From: Crossiella sp. SN42
GTDB lineage: Bacteria; Actinomycetota; Actinomycetes; Mycobacteriales; Pseudonocardiaceae
Reading direction: 5' to 3'
DNA length: 64,000 nt
NCBI RefSeq assembly: GCF_023897065.1
Contig: NZ_JAMHIV010000001.1
Coordinates: 620,001 to 684,000, forward strand
Of this stretch, positions 1 through 8,587 are shown piece by piece. Below the pieces are notes generated by a model. The model did no database searches. It was not told where the DNA came from and saw nothing but the letters and a program-made list of their open reading frames with translations. The first letter of the stretch is position 1. Each line of letters opens with the position of its first letter. The translations under genes and the position numbers were made by a program.

Positions 1-15
1 GGATGATGGAGGTCT

Positions 16-1812
16 TCACGTGTGCTCCGGCTGGTATCCGGCGGCTTGGAGGTTGAACAGGTAGGCGTAGTGGCCGCCCTGGCGCATGAGTTCGGTGTGG
101 GTGCCCTGTTCGACGAGTTTGCCGCCCTCGATGACGATGATCTTGTCGGCGATCCGGACGGTGGAGAAGCGGTGGGCGACCAGCAGGCTGGTGGAGGTGT
201 CGGCGATGGTGCGGAAGCGTTGGAAGATCTCGGTTTCGGCCTCGGCGTCGATGGAGGCGGTGGGCTCGTCCAGCACCACGATCGGCGCGGCCCGCATGAA
301 CGCCCTGGCCAGTGCGACCTTCTGCCACTGGCCGCCGGAGAGCTGGTGGCCGTTCTCGAAGTGCCGGCCCAGCATGGCGTCGTAGCCCGCCGGGAGAGTG
401 TCCACAATGGAGTCAGCGCCACTGGCCTGGGCGGCGCGGCGGATCCGGTCGGTGTCGGCGCGGTGCTCGATCTGGCCGAAGCCGATGTTGTCCCGCACCG
501 GCAGCTCGTAGCGGATGTAGTCCTGGAAGATGACGCCGAGGTTGCGGCGCAGGTCCTCCAGGTCGAACTCCTGGATCGGCACGCCGTCGAGCAGGATCTC
601 CCCGCTGGTGGGTTCGTAGAGCCGGGTGAGCAGCTTGACCAGGGTGGTCTTGCCCGCGCCGTTCTGGCCGACCAGGGCCACGCAGTTGCCGGCGGGCATG
701 GTGAAGCTGACCCGGTCCAGGACCTGTTCGCTGGTGCCGGGATAGGTGAAGCTGACCTCGCGGAACTCGATGCCCTGGCGCAGCCGCTCCGGGAACTTCC
801 GTTGCCCGCCACGAATTTGCCGCTCGGGCAGGTCGAGCAGCTCGAACAGGTTGCTCACGAACAGCTTGTTCTCGAACAGGTTGGCCACGCCGACCAGCAG
901 GGTGTGCCCCGAGGCCTGCACGATGCCGATCGCCTGGAGGTACCCGGCCAGCTCGCCGATCTGCCCGGTGTCCTTGGTGGCCAGCATCGCGAACACCAGC
1001 GCCCCGGCCGAGATCAGCACGCTCACCAGACCGAACACGCCCAGCGAGACCGACTGGCGGCGGGTGATGTCGCGGTCCACCCGCAGGAACCGCTGCACCT
1101 GGTCGCGGTAGGCCTTGATCAGGTGTCCGTCGAGCTGGAAGAGCCGGACCTCCTTGAAGGAGTGGTCGGTGGTGGTCAGGTACTGGAGGTAGAACAGGCG
1201 ACGACGATCGGCGGCCCGGCCGTACTCGATCTCGTACATCTTCTTGCCGTACCACATCTGCGCGATCGCGGACGGGATCGGCGAGATCAGGATGAGCACG
1301 GCGACCCAGAAGTTCCAGGAGAACAGCACCGCGGAGACGGACAGGATGGTGATCAGCTCGCGGGCGAAGGCCAGGGTGTCGGTGAACAGTTGGTGGATCC
1401 GGGTCCCGCTGCTCTCCTGGAAGGCGCGCTGGAGCTTGTCGTAGGAGTCGGCGTCCTCGTAGTCCTGGAGCTCCATCCTGGTGCCCTTGCGCATCACCTC
1501 CTCGCCGACCGCGGTGGACAGGTGCAGGCGCAGCACCGAGTCCAGGTAGCCGTGCCACACCCCGAGCAGGTGCGCGGCCACCGAGACCGCCAGGATGAGC
1601 AACCCGACCGCGAGCACCGTGGGGCCGAAGTCGCCCTCGCCGCGGGCCGCGATCGCCTCGGCCACGGTCTGCACCGCGGTGGCGGTGAGCTGCAACTGGA
1701 TAGCGGGCACCACCGAGACCGCGACGGTGACCAGGATCAGCGCCAGCACGCGCAGCGGGCTGAGGTCCCACAGCATCTTGGCGATCCGCAGCCAGTGGTT
1801 GTTCGGGTTCAT
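16..1812 (-). CDS. Lanthipeptide-type ABC exporter (LanT-like, permease fused to ATPase)
   Basis: A 598-aa half-transporter that probably exports the modified lanthipeptide. The first ~320 residues hold hydrophobic membrane helices of the ABC exporter type. The nucleotide-binding domain has a Walker A (VGQNGAGKTT), a signature loop (LSGGQWQKVALARA) and a Walker B (IVVLDEPTASID). There is no N-terminal C39 peptidase domain, so it should not cleave the leader. The ATG at 1812 is chosen because it overlaps the lanB stop (ATGA), which suggests translational coupling; the frame stays open upstream, but only as a shadow of lanB. It is the last gene of the lanC-lanB-transporter run visible here; more cluster genes could lie left of position 1. 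The family is certain; the substrate is inferred from the neighbours. Confidence 0.88.
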   Translation of the reverse strand: MNPNNHWLRIAKMLWDLSPLRVLALILVTVAVSVVPAIQLQLTATAVQTVAEAIAARGEGDFGPTVLAVGLLILAVSVAAHLLGVWHGYLDSVLRLHLSTAVGEEVMRKGTRMELQDYEDADSYDKLQRAFQESSGTRIHQLFTDTLAFARELITILSVSAVLFSWNFWVAVLILISPIPSAIAQMWYGKKMYEIEYGRAADRRRLFYLQYLTTTDHSFKEVRLFQLDGHLIKAYRDQVQRFLRVDRDITRRQSVSLGVFGLVSVLISAGALVFAMLATKDTGQIGELAGYLQAIGIVQASGHTLLVGVANLFENKLFVSNLFELLDLPERQIRGGQRKFPERLRQGIEFREVSFTYPGTSEQVLDRVSFTMPAGNCVALVGQNGAGKTTLVKLLTRLYEPTSGEILLDGVPIQEFDLEDLRRNLGVIFQDYIRYELPVRDNIGFGQIEHRADTDRIRRAAQASGADSIVDTLPAGYDAMLGRHFENGHQLSGGQWQKVALARAFMRAAPIVVLDEPTASIDAEAETEIFQRFRTIADTSTSLLVAHRFSTVRIADKIIVIEGGKLVEQGTHTELMRQGGHYAYLFNLQAAGYQPEHT

Positions 1813-4800
1813 GCCGTGGCCTCCGGTGCGGGTCGGCCGCCGATGGCGCGCAGAGCCTGCCGCCACAGCGCGTAGAGGTGCGATTCGCGGCGCAGGTCGA
1901 TCGGCAGCAGCCGGTTGATCTGCATGTGCGCCAGGCTGCCCAGCACCCCGGCCTCGGTGCCCCACAGCTGCCCACCGGTCACCGCCGCCTGCGCCGCGGC
2001 GACCGCTTCGCGTTGCGGGGCAAGGACTTCTGCGATCATCTCGTGGTGCCGTCTGCCCTGTTCGTGCGGGCGGAAGTCCCACGGGACCAGGAGCTCGGTG
2101 AGATAGGCGCGGTGCTGCTGGAACTCCGCGCGCACGAGGTCGGCGTCCGCGCCGCCGCTGCCGGGCAGCAGTTCCATGCGTTCCTTCGGCGCGAGGCCCC
2201 ACTGCCGGTACAGGGTGTCCACGGCGGCGATCGCGGCGAAGTCGGGGCGCAGGTCACTGTCGTTGTGCAGCAGGGAAACCAGGTCGGCGGTGACCGCGCT
2301 GTTGGCGGCGAAGACCTCCTCCACCGTGTCGTAGACCAGCGGGCCGCCGTAGCGCTCGATCTCCGGGGTGTAGCCGGCCAGCGCGGTGTCGAAGGCGAGG
2401 CCCTGCTCGACCAGCTGCTTGCCCCACACCGTGAGCTGCCACAGCAAAGCGGGCTCGGCCTCGGGGTGCGCGGCGCGGAAGCGCAGTCGCAGGTGCGGGC
2501 GCGGGTCCATGTAGCGGATGTAGAACCAGCGGTCGATCAGCCCCTGCTCCCCCAGCATCGCGACCAGCTCGCGCAGGCCGGTGCTGATGATCTCGTCCTG
2601 CTGGGCCATTCCGGTGTACAGCTTGAGGAAGCTCCACTGACCGCCGGGCAGGTGCAGCCGCGCCGGAGCGTCGTCGGTGTCCACCGGCGCGGACAGCGTG
2701 ACCTCGCTACGCGCGGTGTCCGCGCTGCTGCGGGCCAGCAGCGGCACCACGATCTCCTCCAGGTAGGCCGCGCCGTCGGTGTCGCGCAGCCACTGCTGGC
2801 CAAAGGCGGGCAGCATCTCGTGCACGGTCACCGGGCCGCGGTTGAGCTCGGTGGCCAGCTCGTCCAGGCAGACCGGGTGGTCCAGGTCGAGCAGCAGCCG
2901 GTTGTCCGCCTCCACCAGGTACACGTGCCTGGGCACCCGCCACTGCTCCCGCCAGGCGCGGACCTCGGCGGCGAAGTCCTTGCCCGGCAACGGGTTCAGC
3001 CGCCACTGCGCCGGGCGCAGCACGACCTTGCCGCGGCTGACCCTGGGCAGGAAGGGCATCGTGTCCAGTGGCCCCCAGCGGAAGCCGCAGGGCATGGCGT
3101 AACCGTCGTTGGAGACCTCCAGCACGAACCGGGCCACGTTGGGCGCCACGTGCGGGCTGAGCATGTGGTTCTGCGAGACCACCACCTGCTTGCCCAGTCG
3201 CTTGGACCACAGGAAGAGCCGGTCCTCGGTGGCGCCGACGCACAGGTCGGCCAGGTCGATCACCCGCTCCGGCGGCACCGAGGGCGCGGTGTTGACCGGG
3301 ACCTCGTAGCCGCGCAGCAGCGGCCGCAGCGCCACGTTGGCCGCCCGGCCGTGGTTGGGCAGGTAGCACAGCTCGGCGTAGACCACCTCGGGGCTGAGCT
3401 CCTCCTCGCGGCGGGCGTAGCCGCGCAGCCGGTCCACCGCCTCCTCGCCGAGCAGGTCGAAGAACCGGCCGGAGGTGCGGCCGCCGAAGGCCAGGCCCTC
3501 CTCGCGCAGCACGGCCCGCCACTGCCCTGCCGAGTGGTCGGCAGCGAGCTGGGCGTAGACGTCCAGCGCCGGGTACAGCGCCAGCGACGGCGCGTCCTCC
3601 GGCGGGGCGAAGCGGTTCAGCCACTCGTCGGTCAGCTCGATCTCGGCTTCGCCGGAGCACCAGGCCTGCACCGCGAACTCGGTGAGCACCCGGTCGAAGT
3701 CCTGCTGCCAGGGCTCGCCGACGTTGTGCGGCAACGGATAGGAGCGCGGCGGCTCGGTGTAGGTGGGGGGCGCGTCCAGGCCGTGCTCCGGGCTGAGCAG
3801 CTCCAGCACCGGCACCAGCGCGAGCAGCCCGTAGCGTTCGGTGAAGGCGTCCCGGTACTGGGCGAGGTGGTGGTTGTGGCCCGGCAGCGCGGCGGACAGG
3901 CGCATCAGGCAGTCCACCGCCTCCGCCACCGCGTGCCCGACCTCGGCGGTGAGCTGGGGCTGGGCCAGGTCCAGGGTGGCGTCCAGCTGGTAGGTCGGGC
4001 CGGTGTGCTCGGGGGTCAGCGCGCGCTGGGCGGCGGTCAGCGCGGCCAGCGCGGCGGGGTCCGCGCTGGTGGCGGCGTGGTGGGCCAGGTCGATGACCTC
4101 GCGCAGCGCCTCGGCGGTGCCGGCCGCGGCCTCGATCCCGGCCAGTGCCTTGGCCAGGTGGGCCTCCGGGTGGGCCACGGTCAGCGGCGGGCGCAGGTCG
4201 CTGGTCAGGAAGTTCAGCGTGCGCAGCTCGTCCACCAGCCCGGCGACCCTGGCCGGGTCGACGCCGGGGAACTCCTCGGCCAGCGCGGTGAGCAGCTGCC
4301 CGTACGGGATCGGGGTGGCGGCCAGCCTGGTCACCGCGAGCGCGGCGGTGGTGGCCCGCACCCGCACCGCGCGGTTGTCGTTGTGGCCGTAGATGTCGGC
4401 GTAGGGCAGCACCAGCCGGTCGCCGCTGTGGTGCACGCTGGAGTTGAGCACCACCCGCAGGTGCGGCCGCAGCGCCTCGTCCTCCTCCAGCTGCTTGATC
4501 AGGGTCAGCAGCCAGGCCATGTCGGCGCGGATCCGGTTGTCCCGCAAGGCAGGGACGCCCAGCCGCGCGGTGGTCTCCGCGCCGAACTCGCCGACCGCGA
4601 CACCGGAGAACGCGCCGAAGGGGGTGGGCCGGGTGGTCATCCTGGTGAGGTAGCGCAGCAGCCGGGAGTGCAGCCGCCGGGCCCGCTTTCCGTTGGCGGC
4701 CGGGCGGTCCAGGGCGTCGACCAGGTCGCCGCTGGCCACCGCGAGCGCCCGGCGCACCTCCGGCCGCGCGGCCAGTTCGCGCAGGCGGCCGTGCACCTCG

Positions 4801-4907
4801 GCGCGGGCCTGGTCCGGATCGCCGATGGCGAGCAGGTCCTGGAAGACCTTGGCGGGCAACGCGGGGGCGCGCAGCAGGAAGAAGTCGGCGGGTTCGTAGC
4901 GGGCCAT
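1809..4907 (-). CDS. lanB: Class I lantibiotic dehydratase LanB
   Basis: A 1032-aa protein, the usual length of full LanB enzymes (NisB is about 1000 aa). LanB enzymes dehydrate Ser/Thr in the precursor using glutamyl-tRNA. The N-terminal ~750 residues match the lantibiotic dehydratase (glutamylation) domain; it opens MARYEPADFFLLRAPALP, a typical LanB start. The last ~280 residues are the SpaB_C/thiopeptide-type elimination domain (SFLKLYTGMAQQDEI, then WFYIRYMDPRPHLRLRF). Both domains are in one chain, unlike split LanBs of thiopeptide clusters. The start is the ATG at 4907, two bases after the lanC stop (TGACCATG); its own stop overlaps the exporter ATG. Genes lanC, lanB and exporter therefore form one coupled transcript. 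Confidence 0.95.
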   Translation of the reverse strand: MARYEPADFFLLRAPALPAKVFQDLLAIGDPDQARAEVHGRLRELAARPEVRRALAVASGDLVDALDRPAANGKRARRLHSRLLRYLTRMTTRPTPFGAFSGVAVGEFGAETTARLGVPALRDNRIRADMAWLLTLIKQLEEDEALRPHLRVVLNSSVHHSGDRLVLPYADIYGHNDNRAVRVRATTAALAVTRLAATPIPYGQLLTALAEEFPGVDPARVAGLVDELRTLNFLTSDLRPPLTVAHPEAHLAKALAGIEAAAGTAEALREVIDLAHHAATSADPAALAALTAAQRALTPEHTGPTYQLDATLDLAQPQLTAEVGHAVAEAVDCLMRLSAALPGHNHHLAQYRDAFTERYGLLALVPVLELLSPEHGLDAPPTYTEPPRSYPLPHNVGEPWQQDFDRVLTEFAVQAWCSGEAEIELTDEWLNRFAPPEDAPSLALYPALDVYAQLAADHSAGQWRAVLREEGLAFGGRTSGRFFDLLGEEAVDRLRGYARREEELSPEVVYAELCYLPNHGRAANVALRPLLRGYEVPVNTAPSVPPERVIDLADLCVGATEDRLFLWSKRLGKQVVVSQNHMLSPHVAPNVARFVLEVSNDGYAMPCGFRWGPLDTMPFLPRVSRGKVVLRPAQWRLNPLPGKDFAAEVRAWREQWRVPRHVYLVEADNRLLLDLDHPVCLDELATELNRGPVTVHEMLPAFGQQWLRDTDGAAYLEEIVVPLLARSSADTARSEVTLSAPVDTDDAPARLHLPGGQWSFLKLYTGMAQQDEIISTGLRELVAMLGEQGLIDRWFYIRYMDPRPHLRLRFRAAHPEAEPALLWQLTVWGKQLVEQGLAFDTALAGYTPEIERYGGPLVYDTVEEVFAANSAVTADLVSLLHNDSDLRPDFAAIAAVDTLYRQWGLAPKERMELLPGSGGADADLVRAEFQQHRAYLTELLVPWDFRPHEQGRRHHEMIAEVLAPQREAVAAAQAAVTGGQLWGTEAGVLGSLAHMQINRLLPIDLRRESHLYALWRQALRAIGGRPAPEATA

Positions 4908-4909
4908 GG

Positions 4910-6277
4910 TCACCGCGCCAGGAACGCGGTCAGCCAGGTGGGGCGGGCCGGGCTGATCGCGGCGAGCAGGGTCAGCGCCACCCCGGTCGAGCCGGTGAGC
5001 AGCCCTGGGCAGTCCACGAACAGCCCCGGCTCCTCCTGGTCGCGGAAGACCAGCGGGTGCGCCGGATCGGCGTGTGAGAGCAGCTCGGCGAGCAGCCGCG
5101 GGGTGTGCTCGCGGGCCGCTTCGCTGCCGGCGGCGGCGAACTCCAGGCAGATGGCCAGCACCCCGGCCACCCCGTGACAGAAGGTGGGTGAGAGCGCGGG
5201 CCGTTCCTCGCTGCGCCGCAGCACGCCCTCGAACGCCGCGAAGGCCGCGGCCCGCAGCTCGGCGTCGCCCAGCGCCTCGCTCGCGGCGAGCAGGGACACC
5301 GCGACCCCGGCGGTGCCGTAGCACCAGCCGATCTGGTCGTTCGGCTGGTTCGGCCGGACCTCCTCGCCGGAACCCGCGACTGGGATCTCGGTGGCCCACA
5401 CCGGACCGTGCTCGTCCGCGCGCCGGACCTCCAGCAGCCAGTCCACCATCCGCCGGATGGCCCCCACCTGCCCCGGCCGCCGGTGCCCGCGTTGCCTGGC
5501 CACGGCCAGTGCCGCGACCGCGCCGGGAATGCCGTGGGAGAGGCCGAGGTTGAGGTAGCCGCCGGGGAACTCCCTGGGGTCGCGGCCCAGTGGCGCGCAC
5601 AGCTCCGGGGAGATCAGCCAGCGGCGGGTGATGGTGAGGTCGCGGGGTGGCTCGCTGAGCCAGATGAGGTAGTCCAGCAGGCGCTGGGCGGCGGCGCGCA
5701 GCGACTCGTCGGGGTCCGGGATGGAGCAGAGGTAGACCAGGGTGCCCGCGGCGCCGGTGATCAGGTCGTAGTCGGAGTCGCTGACCGCGCGCTCGGTCAT
5801 GGGCAGTTCCAGCTCGGCGACCTGGGCGGCGAACTGCTCGTGCAGTCGGCGCAGGCTGGGCGCGAACCGGGGTTCGGCCTCCACGCAGCCGGCCACGCAC
5901 AGCGCGAGGCCGCCGGTGCCGGAGAACACGCCGGGGGCCAATAGCGGTTGGACCTGGGTGCCCGCCACCGCCTCGCGGATGAAAGCGAACCCGGCCGCCA
6001 GGGAACGCGCGCTCTCTACCTCATTGGGGGCAACGGCCGCGGCGTGCACATGGAGTAATGCGATTCCGGCGTGGCCATACCCGAAGCTGGGTAAGTACCA
6101 TTCCATCGGATGCATCGTCTGCTCGGTGAATCGCATGACATGATCGATGACCTCGGCGGAATCCGCGGTTCTCCGCGCGACCTCCCAGGCCACTTCGCGG
6201 GCTTTGGCCGCAAGCGCCGCGGGGACTACTCCGTGCCAGGCAGTCGCGGATTCCCTGGCCACTGTTTCTGCGCGCAT
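4910..6277 (-). CDS. lanC: Lanthionine synthetase C-like cyclase LanC
   Basis: A 455-aa LanC. LanC cyclases use zinc to join Cys thiols to dehydrated Ser/Thr and make (methyl)lanthionine rings. The zinc ligands are visible as Cys319 (WCYGTAGV) and Cys367-His368 (FCHGVAG); His248 lies in the conserved SHGIPG loop. The repeated Gly-rich helical turns fit the LanC alpha/alpha toroid. The start is the ATG at 6277, preceded by a G-rich AGGGG stretch about 7 nt upstream; the frame extends 23 codons further but into the lanA-lanC hairpin spacer. It lies directly downstream of the precursor gene, separated by a strong inverted repeat. Confidence 0.94.
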   Translation of the reverse strand: MRAETVARESATAWHGVVPAALAAKAREVAWEVARRTADSAEVIDHVMRFTEQTMHPMEWYLPSFGYGHAGIALLHVHAAAVAPNEVESARSLAAGFAFIREAVAGTQVQPLLAPGVFSGTGGLALCVAGCVEAEPRFAPSLRRLHEQFAAQVAELELPMTERAVSDSDYDLITGAAGTLVYLCSIPDPDESLRAAAQRLLDYLIWLSEPPRDLTITRRWLISPELCAPLGRDPREFPGGYLNLGLSHGIPGAVAALAVARQRGHRRPGQVGAIRRMVDWLLEVRRADEHGPVWATEIPVAGSGEEVRPNQPNDQIGWCYGTAGVAVSLLAASEALGDAELRAAAFAAFEGVLRRSEERPALSPTFCHGVAGVLAICLEFAAAGSEAAREHTPRLLAELLSHADPAHPLVFRDQEEPGLFVDCPGLLTGSTGVALTLLAAISPARPTWLTAFLAR

Positions 6278-6319
6278 GACAACCCCTGTTCCTCTGCACT
6301 GATGCGGTAGGGTCCAGCG

Positions 6320-6358
6320 GCGGGTGCTGCCGTGTCGTCGACACACGGCAGCACCCGC
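6320..6358 (-). terminator. lanA-lanC intergenic hairpin (attenuator or processing site)
   Basis: A perfect 16-bp inverted repeat (left arm GCGGGTGCTGCCGTGT, 7-nt loop) sits in the 105-nt gap between the precursor and lanC. No T-run follows on the transcribed strand. In lanthipeptide operons such hairpins often limit read-through so that the precursor mRNA is in excess over the enzymes; that role is inferred here. Confidence 0.75.
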
Positions 6359-6382
6359 TTCAGCCCGACTAGCTGCGGGTAC

Positions 6383-6562
6383 TTACCGCTTGGGGCAGCC
6401 GGCGGTGCACGCGCCCTGGGTGCAGCGGCAGGTGAAGCCGGAGCAGAGCGGGGTCCTGGTGCACGCCAGGCGGGTGATCACACTGGTAATCGACAGCGGC
6501 TGCGCCTGGCCGTTGCTCGCCGCCGGAGTGCTGACCCTGGCGTCCAGATCAAAAGCGTCCAT
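6383..6562 (-). CDS. lanA: Class I lanthipeptide precursor LanA
   Basis: A 59-aa precursor. The leader MDAFDLDARV carries the FDLD box recognised by class I LanB/LanC enzymes (nisin has FNLD). A likely cleavage site follows Pro22-Leu23 or Ser24 (AQPLS before ITSVITRLAC). The core then has six Cys (34, 40, 45, 47, 52, 56) and nine Ser/Thr, ending CTAGCPKR. The ITS opening resembles nisin, and the crowded FTCRC segment resembles intertwined C-terminal rings of nisin- or epilancin-like peptides. The basic, ring-rich core suggests an antibacterial cationic peptide with up to six rings. The start is chosen by the leader and by an AGAAAGGTG site about 9 nt upstream; the frame runs 35 codons further upstream without a leader-like sequence. 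I do not recognise the core as a named lantibiotic. Confidence 0.93.
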   Translation of the reverse strand: MDAFDLDARVSTPAASNGQAQPLSITSVITRLACTRTPLCSGFTCRCTQGACTAGCPKR

Positions 6563-6753
6563 TTGACATTTCACCTTTCTGTGATTGTGCGGCGCGATTT
6601 TCTCGCGCTCACTTCGGACCCTAGGCGGGGCCGCGTACACAGCGCTGTCACAGGATTGCAGTCGCATGTCAACAGGCTCTTACTGTGAGTAGTTCCGAAC
6701 ACACCGCCCGCGGGTTAAGGTGTCCTTCTCCGATGCTTAATTGGGGGTTTGAC
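6563..6753. promoter_or_regulatory. Divergent lanA / SARP control region
   Basis: A 191-nt gap between the divergent precursor and activator genes. It is less GC-rich than the flanks. It holds a 10-bp palindrome ACAGCGCTGT (6639-6648) and a TAGGGT hexamer on the lanA strand that could be a -10 element. I could not define clear SARP heptamer direct repeats by eye. Confidence 0.5.
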
Positions 6754-8586
6754 GTGCTCAAACACGACGACAGGCTTTACTGCGAGGTACTCGGGGCGCT
6801 GGCCGCGCGCCGTGGTCCGGTGCGCATCGAGCTGGGCTGGGCGCGGCAACAGGCAGTGCTGGCTGTTCTGCTCACTCGAATGAACCAGCCGGTGCCGGTG
6901 GAGGCGCTGATCGAGGCGGTGTGGGCGGACAATCCGCCGCAGGGGGCGCGGAACACGGTGCAGACCAACATCAGCAGGCTGCGCCGCGCGCTGCGGCCTG
7001 CCGGGGCCACCGACGACCGGGACGCGGTGGTGGTGCGCACCGAGGCCGGTTACCTGCTGCGCGGGGAGCCCGACCAGCTGGACGCCCTGGTCTTCGAGCA
7101 GGAGGTGGCCGCGGCCCAGGAGCACCAGCGGGCCGGGCAGTGGCGGGCGGCCGCCGAGTCGGTGGGCTCGGCGCTGCGGCGCTGGCGCGGGGAGCCGTTC
7201 AGCGGCCTGGACAGCCCGTACCTGCACGCGCACCGGCTGCGGTTGCGCGAGTGCCACCTGCTGGCCCAGGAGCTGTCCGCGGCGCTGGCGCTGGACCGCG
7301 GCGAGCACCGCACGGCGGTGGCCGAGCTGACCGCGCTGGTGACCCGGCACCCGCTGCGGGAACGGTTGCGGGAGCTGCTGATGCTCGCGCTGTACCGCTC
7401 GGGCAGGCAGGCCGAGGCGCTCGGGGTGTTCCAGGACGCCCGCGTGGTGCTGGCCGAACAGCTCGGCATCGACCCCGGCCCGGCCATGCGCGGGCTGCAC
7501 CAGCGCATCCTGACCAGGGACCCGGAACTGTCCGCGCCGCCGCGACTGGCCGGTCCGCCGGTGGTGCTCGCGCCCGCGGTGACCGTGGAGCAGCTACCCG
7601 CGGATCCGTTGTCCTGCACCGGAAGGGAGGAGGAGCTGCGGCGGCTCACCGAACCGTCGGCGGCCGTGGTGGTGCACGTGGTGGACGGCATGCCGGGGAT
7701 CGGCAAGACCACCCTGGCCGTGCGGGCCGCGAACCTGCTCGCCGCCGACTACCCGGACGGCCGGATCTTCCTGCGCCTCAACGCCTTCGCCGCCGCGCAG
7801 CCACCGCTGCCGCCGTACCAGGCGCTGGCCGCGCTGCTGCTCGCGGTCGGTGTGCCCGCCGCCGCGCTGCCGGAGACCGAGCACGCCCGCGCCGCGCTGT
7901 GGCGGGAACGCTTGCGGGACAAGCGGTTGCTGCTCATCCTGGACGATGCCGCCGGGCACGAACAGGTCCGGCCGCTGCTGCCGGGACCCGGCCGGTGCCG
8001 GGTGCTGATCACCAGCAGGCGGCGGCTGAGCGCGCTGGAGGGCGTGCGCTCGCTGGAGCTGAACCCGCTGCCGCTGGAACAGGCCGCCCGGCTGTTCCAG
8101 CGGCTGGCCGGTCCGCGCGAGCAGCCGGTGGACCCGGCCGCGGTCAACGAGCTGGTGGCGCTGTGCGGCGGGCTGCCGCTGGCGATCACGTTGCTGGCCG
8201 GTCGATTACGCCATCATCCGCGTTGGACCGAGCGTTACCTGGTGGACCTGCTCAGCTCGGCCCGGACCCGGCTGAGCGAGCTGCACGCGGAGAACCGCAC
8301 GCTCACCGCCGCGTTCGAGCTGTCCTACCAGGGCCTGCCGGTGGAGACCCAGCGGCTGTTCCGCTGCCTCGGCCTGTGCTCAGGTGTCGAGGTCGACCCG
8401 CCGCACACGGCGGCACTGGCCGGGTTGACCGCCGCGGCGGCCCGGCGCGGGCTGGAACTGTTGTACGACAACCACTTGCTCACCGAGTCCGCGCCCGGCC
8501 GGTACGTGCTGCACGAGCTGGTCAAGGAGTACGCGGCGACGCTGGCCGAGCTGGAGGACCCGACGCTGATCCAGCGCGCGGGCTGA
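6754..8586 (+). CDS. SARP-family activator with NB-ARC domain
   Basis: A 610-aa AfsR-like transcription activator. An OmpR-type winged helix (VLGALAARRGPV to NTVQTNISRLRRAL) is followed by a bacterial transcriptional activation domain (about residues 105-250, TRHPLRERLRELLMLALYRS) and an NB-ARC ATPase with Walker A (GMPGIGKTTLA), Walker B (LLLILDD) and the GLPLAIT motif. It ends without the C-terminal TPR region of AfsR. I chose GTG at 6754 because GGGGG lies 6 nt upstream and the protein then starts near the winged helix; an in-frame GTG at 6685 would add 23 residues with no visible domain. Its divergent position makes it the likely pathway activator of the lanthipeptide genes. Confidence 0.9.
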   Translation: MLKHDDRLYCEVLGALAARRGPVRIELGWARQQAVLAVLLTRMNQPVPVEALIEAVWADNPPQGARNTVQTNISRLRRALRPAGATDDRDAVVVRTEAGYLLRGEPDQLDALVFEQEVAAAQEHQRAGQWRAAAESVGSALRRWRGEPFSGLDSPYLHAHRLRLRECHLLAQELSAALALDRGEHRTAVAELTALVTRHPLRERLRELLMLALYRSGRQAEALGVFQDARVVLAEQLGIDPGPAMRGLHQRILTRDPELSAPPRLAGPPVVLAPAVTVEQLPADPLSCTGREEELRRLTEPSAAVVVHVVDGMPGIGKTTLAVRAANLLAADYPDGRIFLRLNAFAAAQPPLPPYQALAALLLAVGVPAAALPETEHARAALWRERLRDKRLLLILDDAAGHEQVRPLLPGPGRCRVLITSRRRLSALEGVRSLELNPLPLEQAARLFQRLAGPREQPVDPAAVNELVALCGGLPLAITLLAGRLRHHPRWTERYLVDLLSSARTRLSELHAENRTLTAAFELSYQGLPVETQRLFRCLGLCSGVEVDPPHTAALAGLTAAAARRGLELLYDNHLLTESAPGRYVLHELVKEYAATLAELEDPTLIQRAG

Positions 8587-8587
8587 G

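Noticed and set aside
1878-5177. Very long open frame on the + strand opposite lanB and lanC
   Set aside because: It is rich in Gln, Val, His, Arg and Gly with no domain and is explained by the GC-rich codon pattern of the opposite strand.
6685-6753. Earlier GTG start for the SARP gene
   Set aside because: The added 23 residues show no domain and no ribosome site, whereas GTG 6754 has GGGGG at the right distance.
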